Origin: an uncultured Acetatifactor sp.
GTDB lineage: Bacteria > Bacillota > Clostridia > Lachnospirales > Lachnospiraceae
Reading direction: 5' to 3'
Assembly (NCBI GenBank): GCA_934402375.1
Contig: CAKRUB010000006.1
Coordinates: 47,371 to 111,370 of the forward strand
DNA length: 64,000 nucleotides
Within the stretch, counting starts at the first letter, position 1. The number at the start of each line of letters is the position of its first letter. The notes beneath the pieces are model-generated. The model saw nothing but the letters and a program-made list of their open reading frames with translations. It did no database searches and was not told the DNA's origin. The position numbers and the translations under genes were made by a program. Of this stretch, positions 34,770 through 44,320 are shown one piece after another.

Positions 34770-36170
34770 GTGATACATCAGTATAAAAGTAACGGATACA
34801 ATATCGTGATGGATGTGAACAGCGGTTCCATTCATGTGGTGGACGATATTGTCTATGACATGATTCCGCTGGTGGAGCCGCTGGTGAACGAGGGGATCAA
34901 GGACGCTGACACGATCAAGGCGGCGGTGCTGAATCTCGTAAATATCCCCTACCCGGAGGAGGAGATCACCGAGGCGGTGGACGAGGTGCTTGAGCTGGAG
35001 GCAGCAGGACAATTATTCGCACCGGACATCTACGAGAATTATGTCTTTGACTTTAAGAAGCGCCAGACGGTAGTGAAGGCTCTGTGCCTGCACATTGCCC
35101 ATGACTGTAATCTCGCCTGCCGCTATTGCTTTGCGGAGGAGGGAGAATACCACGGCAGAAGGGCGCTGATGAGCCTTGAAGTCGGAAAGAAGGCGCTGGA
35201 CTTTCTGGTTGCCAACTCCGGCAACCGGATAAATCTCGAGGTGGATTTCTTCGGCGGTGAACCGCTGATGAACTGGGAGGTCGTCAAGGAGCTGGTAAAA
35301 TACGGCAGAAGCCTTGAGGAGCCGAACAACAAGAAGTTCCGCTTTACACTGACGACGAACGGTGTCCTGCTGAACGATGAGATCATGGAATTTGCCAACA
35401 GGGAAATGGCAAACATTGTCCTCAGTATCGACGGACGCAAGGAGATCAACGATATGATGCGTCCCTTCCGCGGCGGACAGGGAAGCTATGACATTATTGT
35501 GCCGAAGTTCCAGAAGGTAGCGGAGAGCAGGGAGCAGATGCGCTATTATGTGCGCGGCACCTACACGCATAATAACCTTGATTTCTCAAATGATGTCCTT
35601 CATCTGGCAGACCTCGGCTTCAAGCAGATTTCTGTGGAGCCGGTTGTGGCGCAGCCGACGGACTCCTATGCGATTCAGGAGATGGATCTCCCGAAGCTGA
35701 GAGAGGAGTACGATAAGCTGGCGGTCGAAATGATCCGGCGCAGAAAGGAAGGAAACAGCTTTAATTTCTTCCATTTCATGATAGATCTGGAGGGCGGTCC
35801 CTGCGTGGCAAAGCGTCTCTCGGGCTGTGGCTCAGGTACGGAGTATCTCGCCGTGACGCCGTGGGGGGATCTGTACCCCTGCCATCAGTTTGTCGGCAAT
35901 GAGGATTTCCTGATGGGAAATGTCTTTGACGGCGTGACGAGAGAGGACATCAGGGACGAATTTAAGTGTTGTAATGTCTACGCGAAGGATAAATGCAAGA
36001 AGTGCTTTGCCAAGTTTTATTGCAGCGGTGGCTGTGCAGCAAATTCCTATAACTTCCACGGCAACATCAACGATGCCTATGACGTGGGCTGTGAATTGCA
36101 GCGGAAGAGGATCGAATGTGCAATCATGCTGAAGGTAGCGCAGATGGACGAAGAGAGCGAAGAAGAGTAA
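34770..36170 (+). CDS. scfB: SCIFF maturase, radical SAM/SPASM thioether-forming enzyme
   Basis: A 466-residue enzyme starting at GTG 34770, about ten bases after AAAGGA. The N-terminal 90 residues form a peptide-recognition (RRE-like) domain. The radical SAM cluster Cys are in CNLACRYC near residue 113, followed by the family block GEYHGRRALMS. The SPASM region has its auxiliary-cluster Cys in the segments SGCGSGTEYLAVTPWGDLYPC (about residue 350 onward) and CKKCFAKFYCSGGCAANS. The enzyme crosslinks the Cys of SCIFF to alpha-carbons. Its partner peptide is directly upstream. Confidence 0.95.
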   Translation: MIHQYKSNGYNIVMDVNSGSIHVVDDIVYDMIPLVEPLVNEGIKDADTIKAAVLNLVNIPYPEEEITEAVDEVLELEAAGQLFAPDIYENYVFDFKKRQTVVKALCLHIAHDCNLACRYCFAEEGEYHGRRALMSLEVGKKALDFLVANSGNRINLEVDFFGGEPLMNWEVVKELVKYGRSLEEPNNKKFRFTLTTNGVLLNDEIMEFANREMANIVLSIDGRKEINDMMRPFRGGQGSYDIIVPKFQKVAESREQMRYYVRGTYTHNNLDFSNDVLHLADLGFKQISVEPVVAQPTDSYAIQEMDLPKLREEYDKLAVEMIRRRKEGNSFNFFHFMIDLEGGPCVAKRLSGCGSGTEYLAVTPWGDLYPCHQFVGNEDFLMGNVFDGVTREDIRDEFKCCNVYAKDKCKKCFAKFYCSGGCAANSYNFHGNINDAYDVGCELQRKRIECAIMLKVAQMDEESEEE

Positions 36171-36211
36171 ATAAAGAAGAACAAACAAATCCAAGAAAGG
36201 ACGAAAGAACA

Positions 36212-38482
36212 ATGAAAAAGAACAAGGCGATCGTTGTATTGCTCTGTGTACTGCTGCTTCTGGTCGGTGTCACTTATGTTGACATTTTCGGCTATAATGC
36301 GGCGGGCGACGGCAGTGCATCCACCATCAAGCTGGGACTTGACCTCGCAGGCGGAGTCAGTATTACCTATCAGGTAGTGGGAGATGAGGCTCCCAGCTCT
36401 ACCGATATGGCAGACACCATAGCCAAGCTCCAGAAGCGTGTGCTGAACTACAGCACGGAGGCGATTGTGTATCAGGAGGGCGCCGATCGTATCAATATCG
36501 AGATACCGGGCGTCAGTGATGCCAATGCCATTTTGCAGGAGCTGGGACGTCCCGGCGCTCTGTATTTTATTTCCCAGACAGATCCTGACGGAAACACAAA
36601 CTATTCCAGTCAGCTGGTACAGAATGCGGACGGCACCTACGGTTATACTTATGTCATGAACAAGACGATCGACGAACTGCTTGCAGACGGCTCGGTCGTG
36701 TTGACCGGTACTGATGTCAAGGATGCGCAGTCGGGCATCAACAGAGATCAGACGCTTGGCAATTCTGAGTATGTTGTCGATCTGACAATGACAGAGGAAG
36801 GACAGCAGAAGTTTGCCGACGCTACACAGCAGGCATACAGCAAGGGAGAAACGTTGGCAATTTACTATGACGGCGGCATCATCAGTGCTCCCAGGGTAAA
36901 CGCTGTAATCACGAACGGCAACGCACAGATTTCTCCGATGGAATCCTACGAGAAGGCGGAAAATCTTGCTTCCACGATCCGAATCGGCGGACTGAAGCTC
37001 GAGCTGGAGGAACTGCACTCCAAGGTTGTCGGCGCACAGCTCGGTGTGGATGCCATCCAGACGAGCCTGAAGGCGGGTGTCATCGGACTTGCCATCGTGG
37101 CAGTGCTCATGATTGTTGTTTATCTGATTCCCGGTGTTGCCGCAGCAATCGCGCTGCTCGCTTACACGGCGCTGGTAGTTCTTCTTCTGAAGGGCTTTGA
37201 TATGACACTGACCCTGTCCGGTGTGGCAGGTATCATTCTTTCCATCGGTATGGCGGTGGATGCAAACGTGCTGATCTTTGCGCGTGTCCGCGAGGAGCTT
37301 GCCACCGGCAAGACGGTGCAGAATGCGATCAAGATCGGCTTTGGCAAAGCGTTGTCCGCAATCATCGACGGAAATATCACGACGCTGATCGCAGCCGGTG
37401 TGCTGCTGCTCTTAGGCCCCGGCTCTGTAAAGGGCTTTGCCCAGACACTGGCACTTGGTATTGTGCTTTCCATGTTCACGGCGCTTGTTGTGACAAGATA
37501 TATTCTGAATGCGTTCTATGCGCTCGGTCTGAAGAGCGAGAAGCTGTACGGCATCGGCAGGGAGCATAAGGCGCTGAACGTGCTCTCCAAGAAGGGGCTG
37601 TTCTTCGGAATCTCCCTCGCAATCATTGTGGCAGGCTTTGTCATGATGGGTGTGAATAAGATAAGCACCGGAGATGCATTGAACTACAGTCTGGACTTCA
37701 AGGGCGGAACACAGACGACCGTTACCTTTGACGAGGCGATGACGCTTGAGAAGGCAACCGCGGACGTTGTGCCTTATATCGAGGATGTGACGGGCAGTGC
37801 CGTGCAGGTACAGACGGTACAGGATACCACAGAGGTTATCTTTAAGACCAGCACGCTGGACGTTACAAAGAGAGAGGCGCTGAACGATATGTTCAAGGAA
37901 CAGTTCGGCATCGATGAGAACATGATCACTTCTGAGACAATCAGCTCGACTGTCAGCAGCGAGATGAGAAGAGATACCATTGTTGCGGTTGCGGTTTCCA
38001 TGGTATGTATGCTGATCTACATCAGGATCCGTTTCAAGGATATCCGCTTCGGTGTCAGCAGTATTCTTGCACTGCTCCACGATGTGCTTGTGGTGCTTGC
38101 ATTCTATGCGGCAGCGAGAATGTCCGTGAGCAATACCTTCGTCGCATGTATGCTGACGATTGTCGGATACTCAATCAACGCGACGATTGTTATCTTCGAC
38201 CGTGTGCGTGAGAATATGGCGGTTATGTCCTCCAAGGACAGCCTTGAGAATGTTGTCAACACCAGTATCACCCAGACGATGTCGAGAAGCGTATTTACTT
38301 CGCTGACAACCTTTATCATGGTTGCGGTGCTCTATATCCTCGGAGTGACAAGCATCCGTGAGTTTGCACTGCCTCTGATGGTAGGTATTGTCTGCGGCGG
38401 TTACTCTTCCGTATGCCTTGCGGGCAGCCTGTGGTATCTGTTTAAGACAAAGATCCAGCCGAAAAAGCAGCAGAAGAAATGA
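36212..38482 (+). CDS. secDF: SecD/SecF fusion protein translocase subunit
   Basis: ATG 36212 opens MKKNKAIVVLLCVLLLLVG, the first membrane helix; the frame extends upstream but only overlaps scfB. At 756 residues both halves are present. The SecD half has LGLDLAGGVSITYQV near residue 47, an extracytoplasmic domain to about 285 and a five-helix bundle with SIGMAVDANVLIFARVREEL near 345. The SecF half starts near 450, with DFKGGTQTTVTF near 495 and the bundle with GYSINATIVIFDRVREN near 650. It uses the proton or sodium gradient to help protein export. Fusion of SecD and SecF is usual in Firmicutes. Position after scfB is conserved in this group. Confidence 0.93.
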   Translation: MKKNKAIVVLLCVLLLLVGVTYVDIFGYNAAGDGSASTIKLGLDLAGGVSITYQVVGDEAPSSTDMADTIAKLQKRVLNYSTEAIVYQEGADRINIEIPGVSDANAILQELGRPGALYFISQTDPDGNTNYSSQLVQNADGTYGYTYVMNKTIDELLADGSVVLTGTDVKDAQSGINRDQTLGNSEYVVDLTMTEEGQQKFADATQQAYSKGETLAIYYDGGIISAPRVNAVITNGNAQISPMESYEKAENLASTIRIGGLKLELEELHSKVVGAQLGVDAIQTSLKAGVIGLAIVAVLMIVVYLIPGVAAAIALLAYTALVVLLLKGFDMTLTLSGVAGIILSIGMAVDANVLIFARVREELATGKTVQNAIKIGFGKALSAIIDGNITTLIAAGVLLLLGPGSVKGFAQTLALGIVLSMFTALVVTRYILNAFYALGLKSEKLYGIGREHKALNVLSKKGLFFGISLAIIVAGFVMMGVNKISTGDALNYSLDFKGGTQTTVTFDEAMTLEKATADVVPYIEDVTGSAVQVQTVQDTTEVIFKTSTLDVTKREALNDMFKEQFGIDENMITSETISSTVSSEMRRDTIVAVAVSMVCMLIYIRIRFKDIRFGVSSILALLHDVLVVLAFYAAARMSVSNTFVACMLTIVGYSINATIVIFDRVRENMAVMSSKDSLENVVNTSITQTMSRSVFTSLTTFIMVAVLYILGVTSIREFALPLMVGIVCGGYSSVCLAGSLWYLFKTKIQPKKQQKK

Positions 38483-38604
38483 TTATTTAAGAGTTTTTTA
38501 GATTTGTATTAGAAAATGGACACAGTTTTGACACATTTTATGGGTAATATGTATTTCGGATAGTTGATGAACTCACTATCTCCCCCCTCATAAGAAAATA
38601 GCGG

Positions 38605-38634
38605 AAAAGCCTCGGTGTATGCCGGGGCTTTTCT
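38605..38634 (+). terminator. Intrinsic terminator after secDF
   Basis: AAAAGCCTCGG (38605-38615) pairs with CCGGGGCTTTT (38622-38632), with small mismatches, in the 235-base gap before murE. The rest of that gap shows an A+T-rich stretch and no gene. Confidence 0.65.
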
Positions 38635-38717
38635 GCTGCCCGAAAAAAAGTGTGGTACAAAATGGGAAAATAGAGTAAAATATATTGTATTGTTTTTGGT
38701 CGGGAGGAGAATGTGTC

Positions 38718-40196
38718 ATGAGACTGGGCGACTTATTGGAAAAGCTGGAATATAAATGTGTGCAGGGCAGCACGGACAGAGAGATCAGTGCGGTGATCAA
38801 TGATTCGAGAAAGATTCAGCCGGGCTGCCTTTTCATCTGCATTGAGGGCGCGAATTTTGACGGACATAAGTTTGCGCTGAATGCAGTCGAGATGGGGGCT
38901 GCGGCTCTGGTGGTTTCCAAGGATATTGATCTGCATATTGAAGAAAAGGATGTGACCGTGATCCGCGTGGAAAATACACGCTATGCGATGGCATTCATTT
39001 CTGCGGCGTGGTTCGGACATCCGGCGGAGAAATTAAAGACGATCGGCATCACGGGAACCAAGGGAAAGACGACGACAACCTACCTTGTGCGTTCAATCTT
39101 AGAAAATGCCGGGATTAAGTGCGGTCTGATCGGCACGATCGAGACGATCATCGGCGAGGAGGAGACTCCGGCGGACAACACGACACCGGAATCCTATATC
39201 ATTCAGGAAACCTTTGCAAAAATGGTGGATGCCGGTATGCAGGCAGTCGTCATGGAGGTCTCGTCACAGGCGCTCATGCTCCACAGGACGCAGGGATTTA
39301 TTTTTGACTACGGTATTTTTACAAATCTGGAGGCGGATCACATCGGACCGAACGAGCATGCGAGCTTTGAGAACTATATGGCGTGCAAGGGGCTGCTGTT
39401 CAGACAGTGCCGCGTTGGGATTGTAAACGGGGATGATATACATGTGGAAAAGGTGACGGCGGGACATACCTGTCAGCTGGAAACCTATGGCCTGGGCGAG
39501 GGCAATATGCTCCGTGCCGAAGGGATCAGAAGAGTGTATATGCCGGGGGCGCTCGGCGTGGATTTCCGTACGGAGGGACTGATCGAGCTGGATGTGAAGC
39601 TGCCGATGCCCGGAAAGTTCAGCGTGTACAATGCGCTTTGTGCAATCTCAATCTGCCGCCATTTCAAGGTCAATGAAGCGACAATCTGCCGTGCGCTGCT
39701 CAGTGCGAGGGTGAAGGGCAGAATTGAGAAGGTTGAAGTTTCCGACAAGTTTATTGTACTGATTGACTATGCGCACAATGCAATGGCGCTGGAGAGCCTG
39801 CTCACAACGTTAAAGGAGTATAATCCGCACCGGCTTGTCAGCCTTTTCGGCTGCGGTGGAAACCGCTCCAAGCTGCGCAGGTACGAGATGGGTGAAGTCA
39901 GCGGAAGGCTGGCGGATCTGACGGTGATTACCTCGGATAACCCACGCTTTGAAGAGCCGCAGGACATCATTGAGGATATTAAGACGGGCATCAGCCGGAC
40001 GGACGGAAAGTATATTGAGATCTGTGACAGAAGAGAGGCGATTGCCTATGTGATCTCTCATGCGGAGGAGGGAGATATTATCGTGCTTGCCGGAAAGGGT
40101 CACGAGGATTATCAGGAGATCAAGGGAAAGAAATATCCCATGGACGAGAGAGTGATCATCCGTGAACTCCTGGAAAGTGGACTGGAGCACATCTGA
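38718..40196 (+). CDS. murE: UDP-MurNAc-tripeptide synthetase MurE (meso-diaminopimelate type)
   Basis: ATG 38718 (MRLGDLLEKLEYKC) follows GGGAGGA by nine bases. The 492-residue Mur ligase adds the third amino acid to the peptidoglycan stem. It shows the N-terminal UDP-binding domain with SRKIQPGCLFICIEG, the ATP loop GITGTKGKTTTTYL near residue 109, EVSSQALMLHR near 200 and the specificity motif DNPR near 407, which recognises meso-diaminopimelate rather than lysine. This predicts an A1-gamma-type cell wall. It heads the long housekeeping run to rsgA, though murE here is separated from the usual mur/fts cluster. Confidence 0.93.
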   Translation: MRLGDLLEKLEYKCVQGSTDREISAVINDSRKIQPGCLFICIEGANFDGHKFALNAVEMGAAALVVSKDIDLHIEEKDVTVIRVENTRYAMAFISAAWFGHPAEKLKTIGITGTKGKTTTTYLVRSILENAGIKCGLIGTIETIIGEEETPADNTTPESYIIQETFAKMVDAGMQAVVMEVSSQALMLHRTQGFIFDYGIFTNLEADHIGPNEHASFENYMACKGLLFRQCRVGIVNGDDIHVEKVTAGHTCQLETYGLGEGNMLRAEGIRRVYMPGALGVDFRTEGLIELDVKLPMPGKFSVYNALCAISICRHFKVNEATICRALLSARVKGRIEKVEVSDKFIVLIDYAHNAMALESLLTTLKEYNPHRLVSLFGCGGNRSKLRRYEMGEVSGRLADLTVITSDNPRFEEPQDIIEDIKTGISRTDGKYIEICDRREAIAYVISHAEEGDIIVLAGKGHEDYQEIKGKKYPMDERVIIRELLESGLEHI

Positions 40197-40218
40197 TCGC
40201 GCAGAAATGAGGATTAGC

Positions 40219-42516
40219 ATGTCGGAACTTTATGCAGATATCATTGTGGATATTTCTCATGAAAAACTGGATAAGCCGTTTCAGTACCGCGTGCCGGAGC
40301 GTCTGAGAGACAGGCTGGAGATCGGTATGTGCGTGACAGTGCCCTTCGGCAACGGTGGGCGCAAGCTGAAGGGATATGTCATTGAGATCGGGGAGGACTG
40401 CAAGTTTGACCCGCAGCGAATCAAGGATATTCTGGAGATTACGACAAAGAATGCCGGTGTGGAGGACAGACTCATTGCCCTCGCCGGATGGATCAGGAAG
40501 AATTACGGTTCCACCATGATACAGGCGTTGAAAACTGTGATCCCTGCGAAGCAGACCGTGAAACGGCTCGAACACCGTACATTGCAGCGCCTGATGAGCC
40601 GGGAGGAGATCATTTCCCTGCTCGGTGAGAGCCGCAGGAAGAAACAGGTCGCAAAGGAGAGACTCCTGCAGGAGCTGGTGGAGCAGGAGGAAATTCCTTA
40701 TGAGTGGGTGACGGGAAAGCTTGGCGTATCGGCGCAGACGGTGAGAGGGCTGGAGAAAGCAGGTGCTGTAAGGGTTGTGAGCACGGAGAGCCTGCGCGAT
40801 CCGGTACGGCTCGCACAGGATGAGGCGGCTCATGGGCGGCAGATGCGCCCCGTGCTGAGCGCCGCGCAGCGCCGCATTGCAGATGAAATCCTTGCCGACT
40901 TTGATGCGGGGAAGCCCGCAACCTATCTGATTCACGGCATCACGGGGAGCGGTAAGACGGAGGTCTATATGCAGATCGTCGAGGAGATGGTCAGGCGGGG
41001 GAGACAGGCGATTGTGCTGATTCCGGAGATTGCCCTGACCTATCAGACGTTATTGCGGTTTTACCGGAGATTTGGCAGCCGTGTCAGTGTGATGAATTCA
41101 ACGCTCTCGCCCGGGGAAAAATATGATCAGTGCGAGCGCGCAAAAAGCGGTGAGATCGACGTGATCATCGGGCCGAGGTCAGCGTTGTTTACGCCGTTTC
41201 CGAAGCTCGGTGTCATCATTATGGATGAGGAGCATGAGAACAGCTATAAGAGCGAGGCAACGCCGAAGTATCATGCGAGGGAGACGGCGGCAAGGCTTGC
41301 CGGAATGTGCGGCGCGAGTCTTGTGCTCGGTTCTGCGACGCCCTCCATGGAGGCGTATTACCGGGCGCAGAGCGGCGAATACAAGCTGTATACCCTGAAG
41401 GAGCGTCTCACGGGAGGACAGCTGCCGACGGTCTATACGATAGATTTAAGACAGGAGCTGAAGGAGGGGAACCGCTCCATCTTCAGCAGAAAGCTGCAGG
41501 AGCTTCTGGCTGACAGACTGCAGAGAGGGGAGCAGAGCATTTTGTTCCTGAACAGGCGGGGCTATGCAGGGTTCATCTCGTGCCGTGCCTGCGGGCATGT
41601 CATGAAGTGTCCGCACTGCGACGTCTCCTTATCAGAGCATAAGGGCGGCCGGCTTATCTGTCATTATTGCGGTTACAGTGAACCGAAGCCGTCCGCTTGT
41701 CCGCACTGCGGCTCCCGCTATATCAGCGGCTTTAAGGCAGGTACCCAGCAGATAGAGGAGAAGCTGCGGGAGCTCTTTCCGAATGTGCGCACGCTCAGAA
41801 TGGACGGAGATACCACAAAGACGAAGGACAGCTATGAGCAGATTCTCTCCGCCTTCTCCAACAGGGAGGCGGATGTGCTCATCGGCACGCAGATGATTGT
41901 CAAGGGACATGATTTTCCGGGCGTGACGCTTGTCGGGGTGCTGGCGGCGGATCTTTCGCTCGGCGCAAACGATTACCGCGCCGGGGAGAGAACCTTCCAG
42001 CTTCTGACGCAGGCGGTGGGGAGAGCCGGAAGGGGAGCGCTGCCGGGCGAGGCGGTGATCCAGACCTATCAGCCGGAGCATTATGCCGTGACCTATGCCG
42101 CCGGACAGGATTACGAGGGCTTCTATAGCGAAGAGATTCTTTACCGGGAGCTGGGCGGCTATCCGCCGGCGGCACATATGCTTGCGGTGCAGATCTTTGC
42201 AAGGGAGGAGAGCCGGGGAGAGGCGCTTGCGGGGGCGCTTGCGGAATCTGTGCGGGAGAGTGCGACCGCAGAGCGCGGACAGGAGAGAAAAGACGCTGCG
42301 CAGACAGGCGGGCAGTGGGACAGGATGCAGATTATCGGGCCTGCACCGGCGGTGATCGGAAGGATTAATGATATTTTTAGATTTGTTTTCTATGTAAAAT
42401 GCGCAAAATATGATACACTTGTGAAAGTGAAGGATGCGCTGGAGGAGAGGATACAGGGGGAGCAGCTGCGGACAGAGCTGGTGCAGTTTGACTTTGATCC
42501 GGTGAATACGCTGTAG
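40219..42516 (+). CDS. priA: Primosomal protein N', replication restart helicase PriA
   Basis: ATG 40219 (MSELYADIIVDISHEKLDKP) is chosen over 40207 by the GAGG upstream. The 765-residue helicase has an N-terminal 3'-DNA-binding domain (to about residue 105), a circularised winged helix, then helicase motifs GITGSGKTEVYM near 239, DEEHENSYKSE near 335 and GSATPSMEAY, and the zinc region with CRACGHVMKCPHCDVSL near 455 and later HYCGYSEPKPSACPHCGS. The helicase C-domain holds IGTQMIVKGHDFPGVTLV and a QAVGRAGRG block. It reloads the replisome at stalled forks. Gene order priA-def-fmt is widespread in Firmicutes. Confidence 0.95.
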   Translation: MSELYADIIVDISHEKLDKPFQYRVPERLRDRLEIGMCVTVPFGNGGRKLKGYVIEIGEDCKFDPQRIKDILEITTKNAGVEDRLIALAGWIRKNYGSTMIQALKTVIPAKQTVKRLEHRTLQRLMSREEIISLLGESRRKKQVAKERLLQELVEQEEIPYEWVTGKLGVSAQTVRGLEKAGAVRVVSTESLRDPVRLAQDEAAHGRQMRPVLSAAQRRIADEILADFDAGKPATYLIHGITGSGKTEVYMQIVEEMVRRGRQAIVLIPEIALTYQTLLRFYRRFGSRVSVMNSTLSPGEKYDQCERAKSGEIDVIIGPRSALFTPFPKLGVIIMDEEHENSYKSEATPKYHARETAARLAGMCGASLVLGSATPSMEAYYRAQSGEYKLYTLKERLTGGQLPTVYTIDLRQELKEGNRSIFSRKLQELLADRLQRGEQSILFLNRRGYAGFISCRACGHVMKCPHCDVSLSEHKGGRLICHYCGYSEPKPSACPHCGSRYISGFKAGTQQIEEKLRELFPNVRTLRMDGDTTKTKDSYEQILSAFSNREADVLIGTQMIVKGHDFPGVTLVGVLAADLSLGANDYRAGERTFQLLTQAVGRAGRGALPGEAVIQTYQPEHYAVTYAAGQDYEGFYSEEILYRELGGYPPAAHMLAVQIFAREESRGEALAGALAESVRESATAERGQERKDAAQTGGQWDRMQIIGPAPAVIGRINDIFRFVFYVKCAKYDTLVKVKDALEERIQGEQLRTELVQFDFDPVNTL

Positions 42517-42560
42517 GGGTCAAGGCAAAACAAGGGAAGTTCCGCTAGTGACGTTGCGCG

Positions 42561-42684
42561 GAATGTGCAGACCACCGCAGGCACGCTCTCGCTACCTTCC
42601 GCACGCAGCGGTGCGTAAGTCTCCAAAGTACGGAGACTAAGCACCGGCGGCTCCAGAGTGCACTGCTTGTGGTCAGGCACATTC
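42561..42684. repeat. Extended imperfect hairpin element between priA and def
   Basis: The 309-base gap between priA and def holds no gene but a nearly self-complementary stretch. GAATGTGC (42561-42568) pairs with GCACATTC (42677-42684), ACCAC (42571-42575) with GTGGT (42669-42673), GCAG (42577-42580) with CTGC (42663-42666), CGGTGC (42609-42614) with GCACCG (42641-42646), and AGTCTCC (42618-42624) with GGAGACT (42632-42638) around a seven-base loop. The pairing is nested in one 124-base arm. It could be a MITE-like repeat, a structured leader or an RNA-processing site between the two genes. Confidence 0.65.
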
Positions 42685-42825
42685 TGCACAACTGTTGGGG
42701 GAAATGGGGAAGTTTGCAAGGAACAGAATGTGGGAGTGACCAAATTATGAGCATTAAAAGAGTATGAAATAAACAGATATGAGATAGAAGAGAAAGGAGA
42801 TCCGCTGCGGCGGGGATGGAGAGAA

Positions 42826-43305
42826 ATGGCTATCAGAAACATACGGGAAATCGGGGATGAGGTACTTACAAAGAAGTGCAAGGAAGTAAAGGAGATGACG
42901 CCGAGGCTCAAGGAGCTGATCGGCGATATGCTCGACACGATGTATGAGGCGAACGGAGTCGGACTTGCCGCGCCGCAGGTCGGCATTCTGAAGCGCATCG
43001 TGGTAATCGACACGACGGGGGAGGATCCGCATATACTGATCAACCCGAGGATTGTGGAGTCGAGCGGTGAGCAGACCGGACAGGAGGGCTGCCTGAGCGT
43101 GCCCGGAAAGTCTGGTAAGGTGACAAGACCGAACTATGTCAAGGCGGTTGCGCTGGATGTCAATATGAAGGAGTTTGAACTTGAGGGAACGGAACTGCTG
43201 GCGCGCGCAATCTGCCATGAGCTTGATCATCTGGACGGACATCTCTATGTGGAAAAGGTAGAGGGGCCGCTGCAGGACACCCATTATGAGGAAGAGGATG
43301 AGTAA
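42826..43305 (+). CDS. def: Peptide deformylase
   Basis: A 159-residue metalloenzyme that removes the formyl group from new proteins. All three signatures are intact: GVGLAAPQVG near residue 43, EGCLS near 86 and HELDH near 130, whose Cys and two His bind the metal and whose Glu is catalytic. A further acidic tail (THYEEEDE) ends the protein. It overlaps fmt by eight bases, so deformylation and formylation genes are translationally coupled. The 309 bases upstream carry the hairpin element described separately. Confidence 0.95.
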   Translation: MAIRNIREIGDEVLTKKCKEVKEMTPRLKELIGDMLDTMYEANGVGLAAPQVGILKRIVVIDTTGEDPHILINPRIVESSGEQTGQEGCLSVPGKSGKVTRPNYVKAVALDVNMKEFELEGTELLARAICHELDHLDGHLYVEKVEGPLQDTHYEEEDE

Positions 43306-44266
43306 TTTGGAGAAAAATTTGAAAATTGTTTTTATGGGTACTCCCGATTTTGCAGTGGGAGCGCTGGAAGCATTGATCAGAGAAGGTTATGAGATCACGG
43401 CGGTCGTGACTCAGCCGGACAAGCCGAAAGGACGGAGCAAGGAATTACTGCCATCTCCCGCAAAGGTATGCGCATTGGAGCATGGCATTCCCGTCCTCCA
43501 GCCCCGGAGAATTAAGGCGCCGGAGGCAATCGAGGAGCTTAAGACCTACGAGGCGGATGTCTATGTCGTCGCTGCCTTCGGACAGATTCTCTCACAGGAG
43601 ATACTGGATATTCCGAGACTCGGCAGTCTCTGCATTCATGCTTCGCTGCTCCCGAAATACAGGGGGGCTTCGCCGATCCAGCATGTCATTATCGACGGCG
43701 GGGAGAAGACCGGCGTGACGATCATGCAGATGGATGCGGGCATCGATACGGGGGATATGCTGTATAAGAAGGAAGTACCGATTGACAGCGAGGACGATTA
43801 TGAGACTCTTAGTGACAAGCTCACGGTGCTCGGCGGTGAGGCAATCACAGAGGCTCTGCCGCTTCTGATGGAGGGAAAGCTGACACCGCAAAAGCAGAAG
43901 GATGAGGAGAGCTGTTATGCTGCCATGATCCGGAAGGAGATGGGGCGGATTGACTTTGCGAAGCCGGCGATTGAGATCGACAGGCTGATCCGCGGGCTGA
44001 CGCCGTGGCCGAGCGCTTATACAGGCTTTAAGGGGAAACAGTTGAAGATATGGAAGGCGGTTCCCCTGTCGGAGGAGCCGGTTGCCGGACATGTCCCCGG
44101 AGAGCTTCTCCGCGTGGAGAAGGACGCTGTGACGGTGGCGACGGGCGATGGTGCACTGAAGATACTGGAGCTCCAGCTCGAGGGCAAGAAGAGGATGACG
44201 GCGCACGATTTTCTGCTCGGCGTGAAGCTGCAGCCGGGCGAGGTGCTTGAGAGTGCGGACAGATGA
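43298..44266 (+). CDS. fmt: Methionyl-tRNA formyltransferase
   Basis: ATG 43298 (MSNLEKNLKIVFMGTPDFAVG) lies inside the end of def with GAGG upstream; an alternative start is at 43286. The 322-residue enzyme formylates initiator Met-tRNA from 10-formyl-tetrahydrofolate. The catalytic domain shows KIVFMGTPDFAVGALEAL near residue 9, VYVVAAFGQILSQEILDIP near 88 and the folate-site block HASLLPKYRGASPIQ near 114, with the C-terminal tRNA-binding OB domain from about 205. All expected residues are present. Confidence 0.95.
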   Translation: MSNLEKNLKIVFMGTPDFAVGALEALIREGYEITAVVTQPDKPKGRSKELLPSPAKVCALEHGIPVLQPRRIKAPEAIEELKTYEADVYVVAAFGQILSQEILDIPRLGSLCIHASLLPKYRGASPIQHVIIDGGEKTGVTIMQMDAGIDTGDMLYKKEVPIDSEDDYETLSDKLTVLGGEAITEALPLLMEGKLTPQKQKDEESCYAAMIRKEMGRIDFAKPAIEIDRLIRGLTPWPSAYTGFKGKQLKIWKAVPLSEEPVAGHVPGELLRVEKDAVTVATGDGALKILELQLEGKKRMTAHDFLLGVKLQPGEVLESADR

Positions 44267-44320
44267 GAGGTCTGCGCAGATGATTTTGTTTGCGGATAGC
44301 GGAAAGGTGTGGTGAACAGA

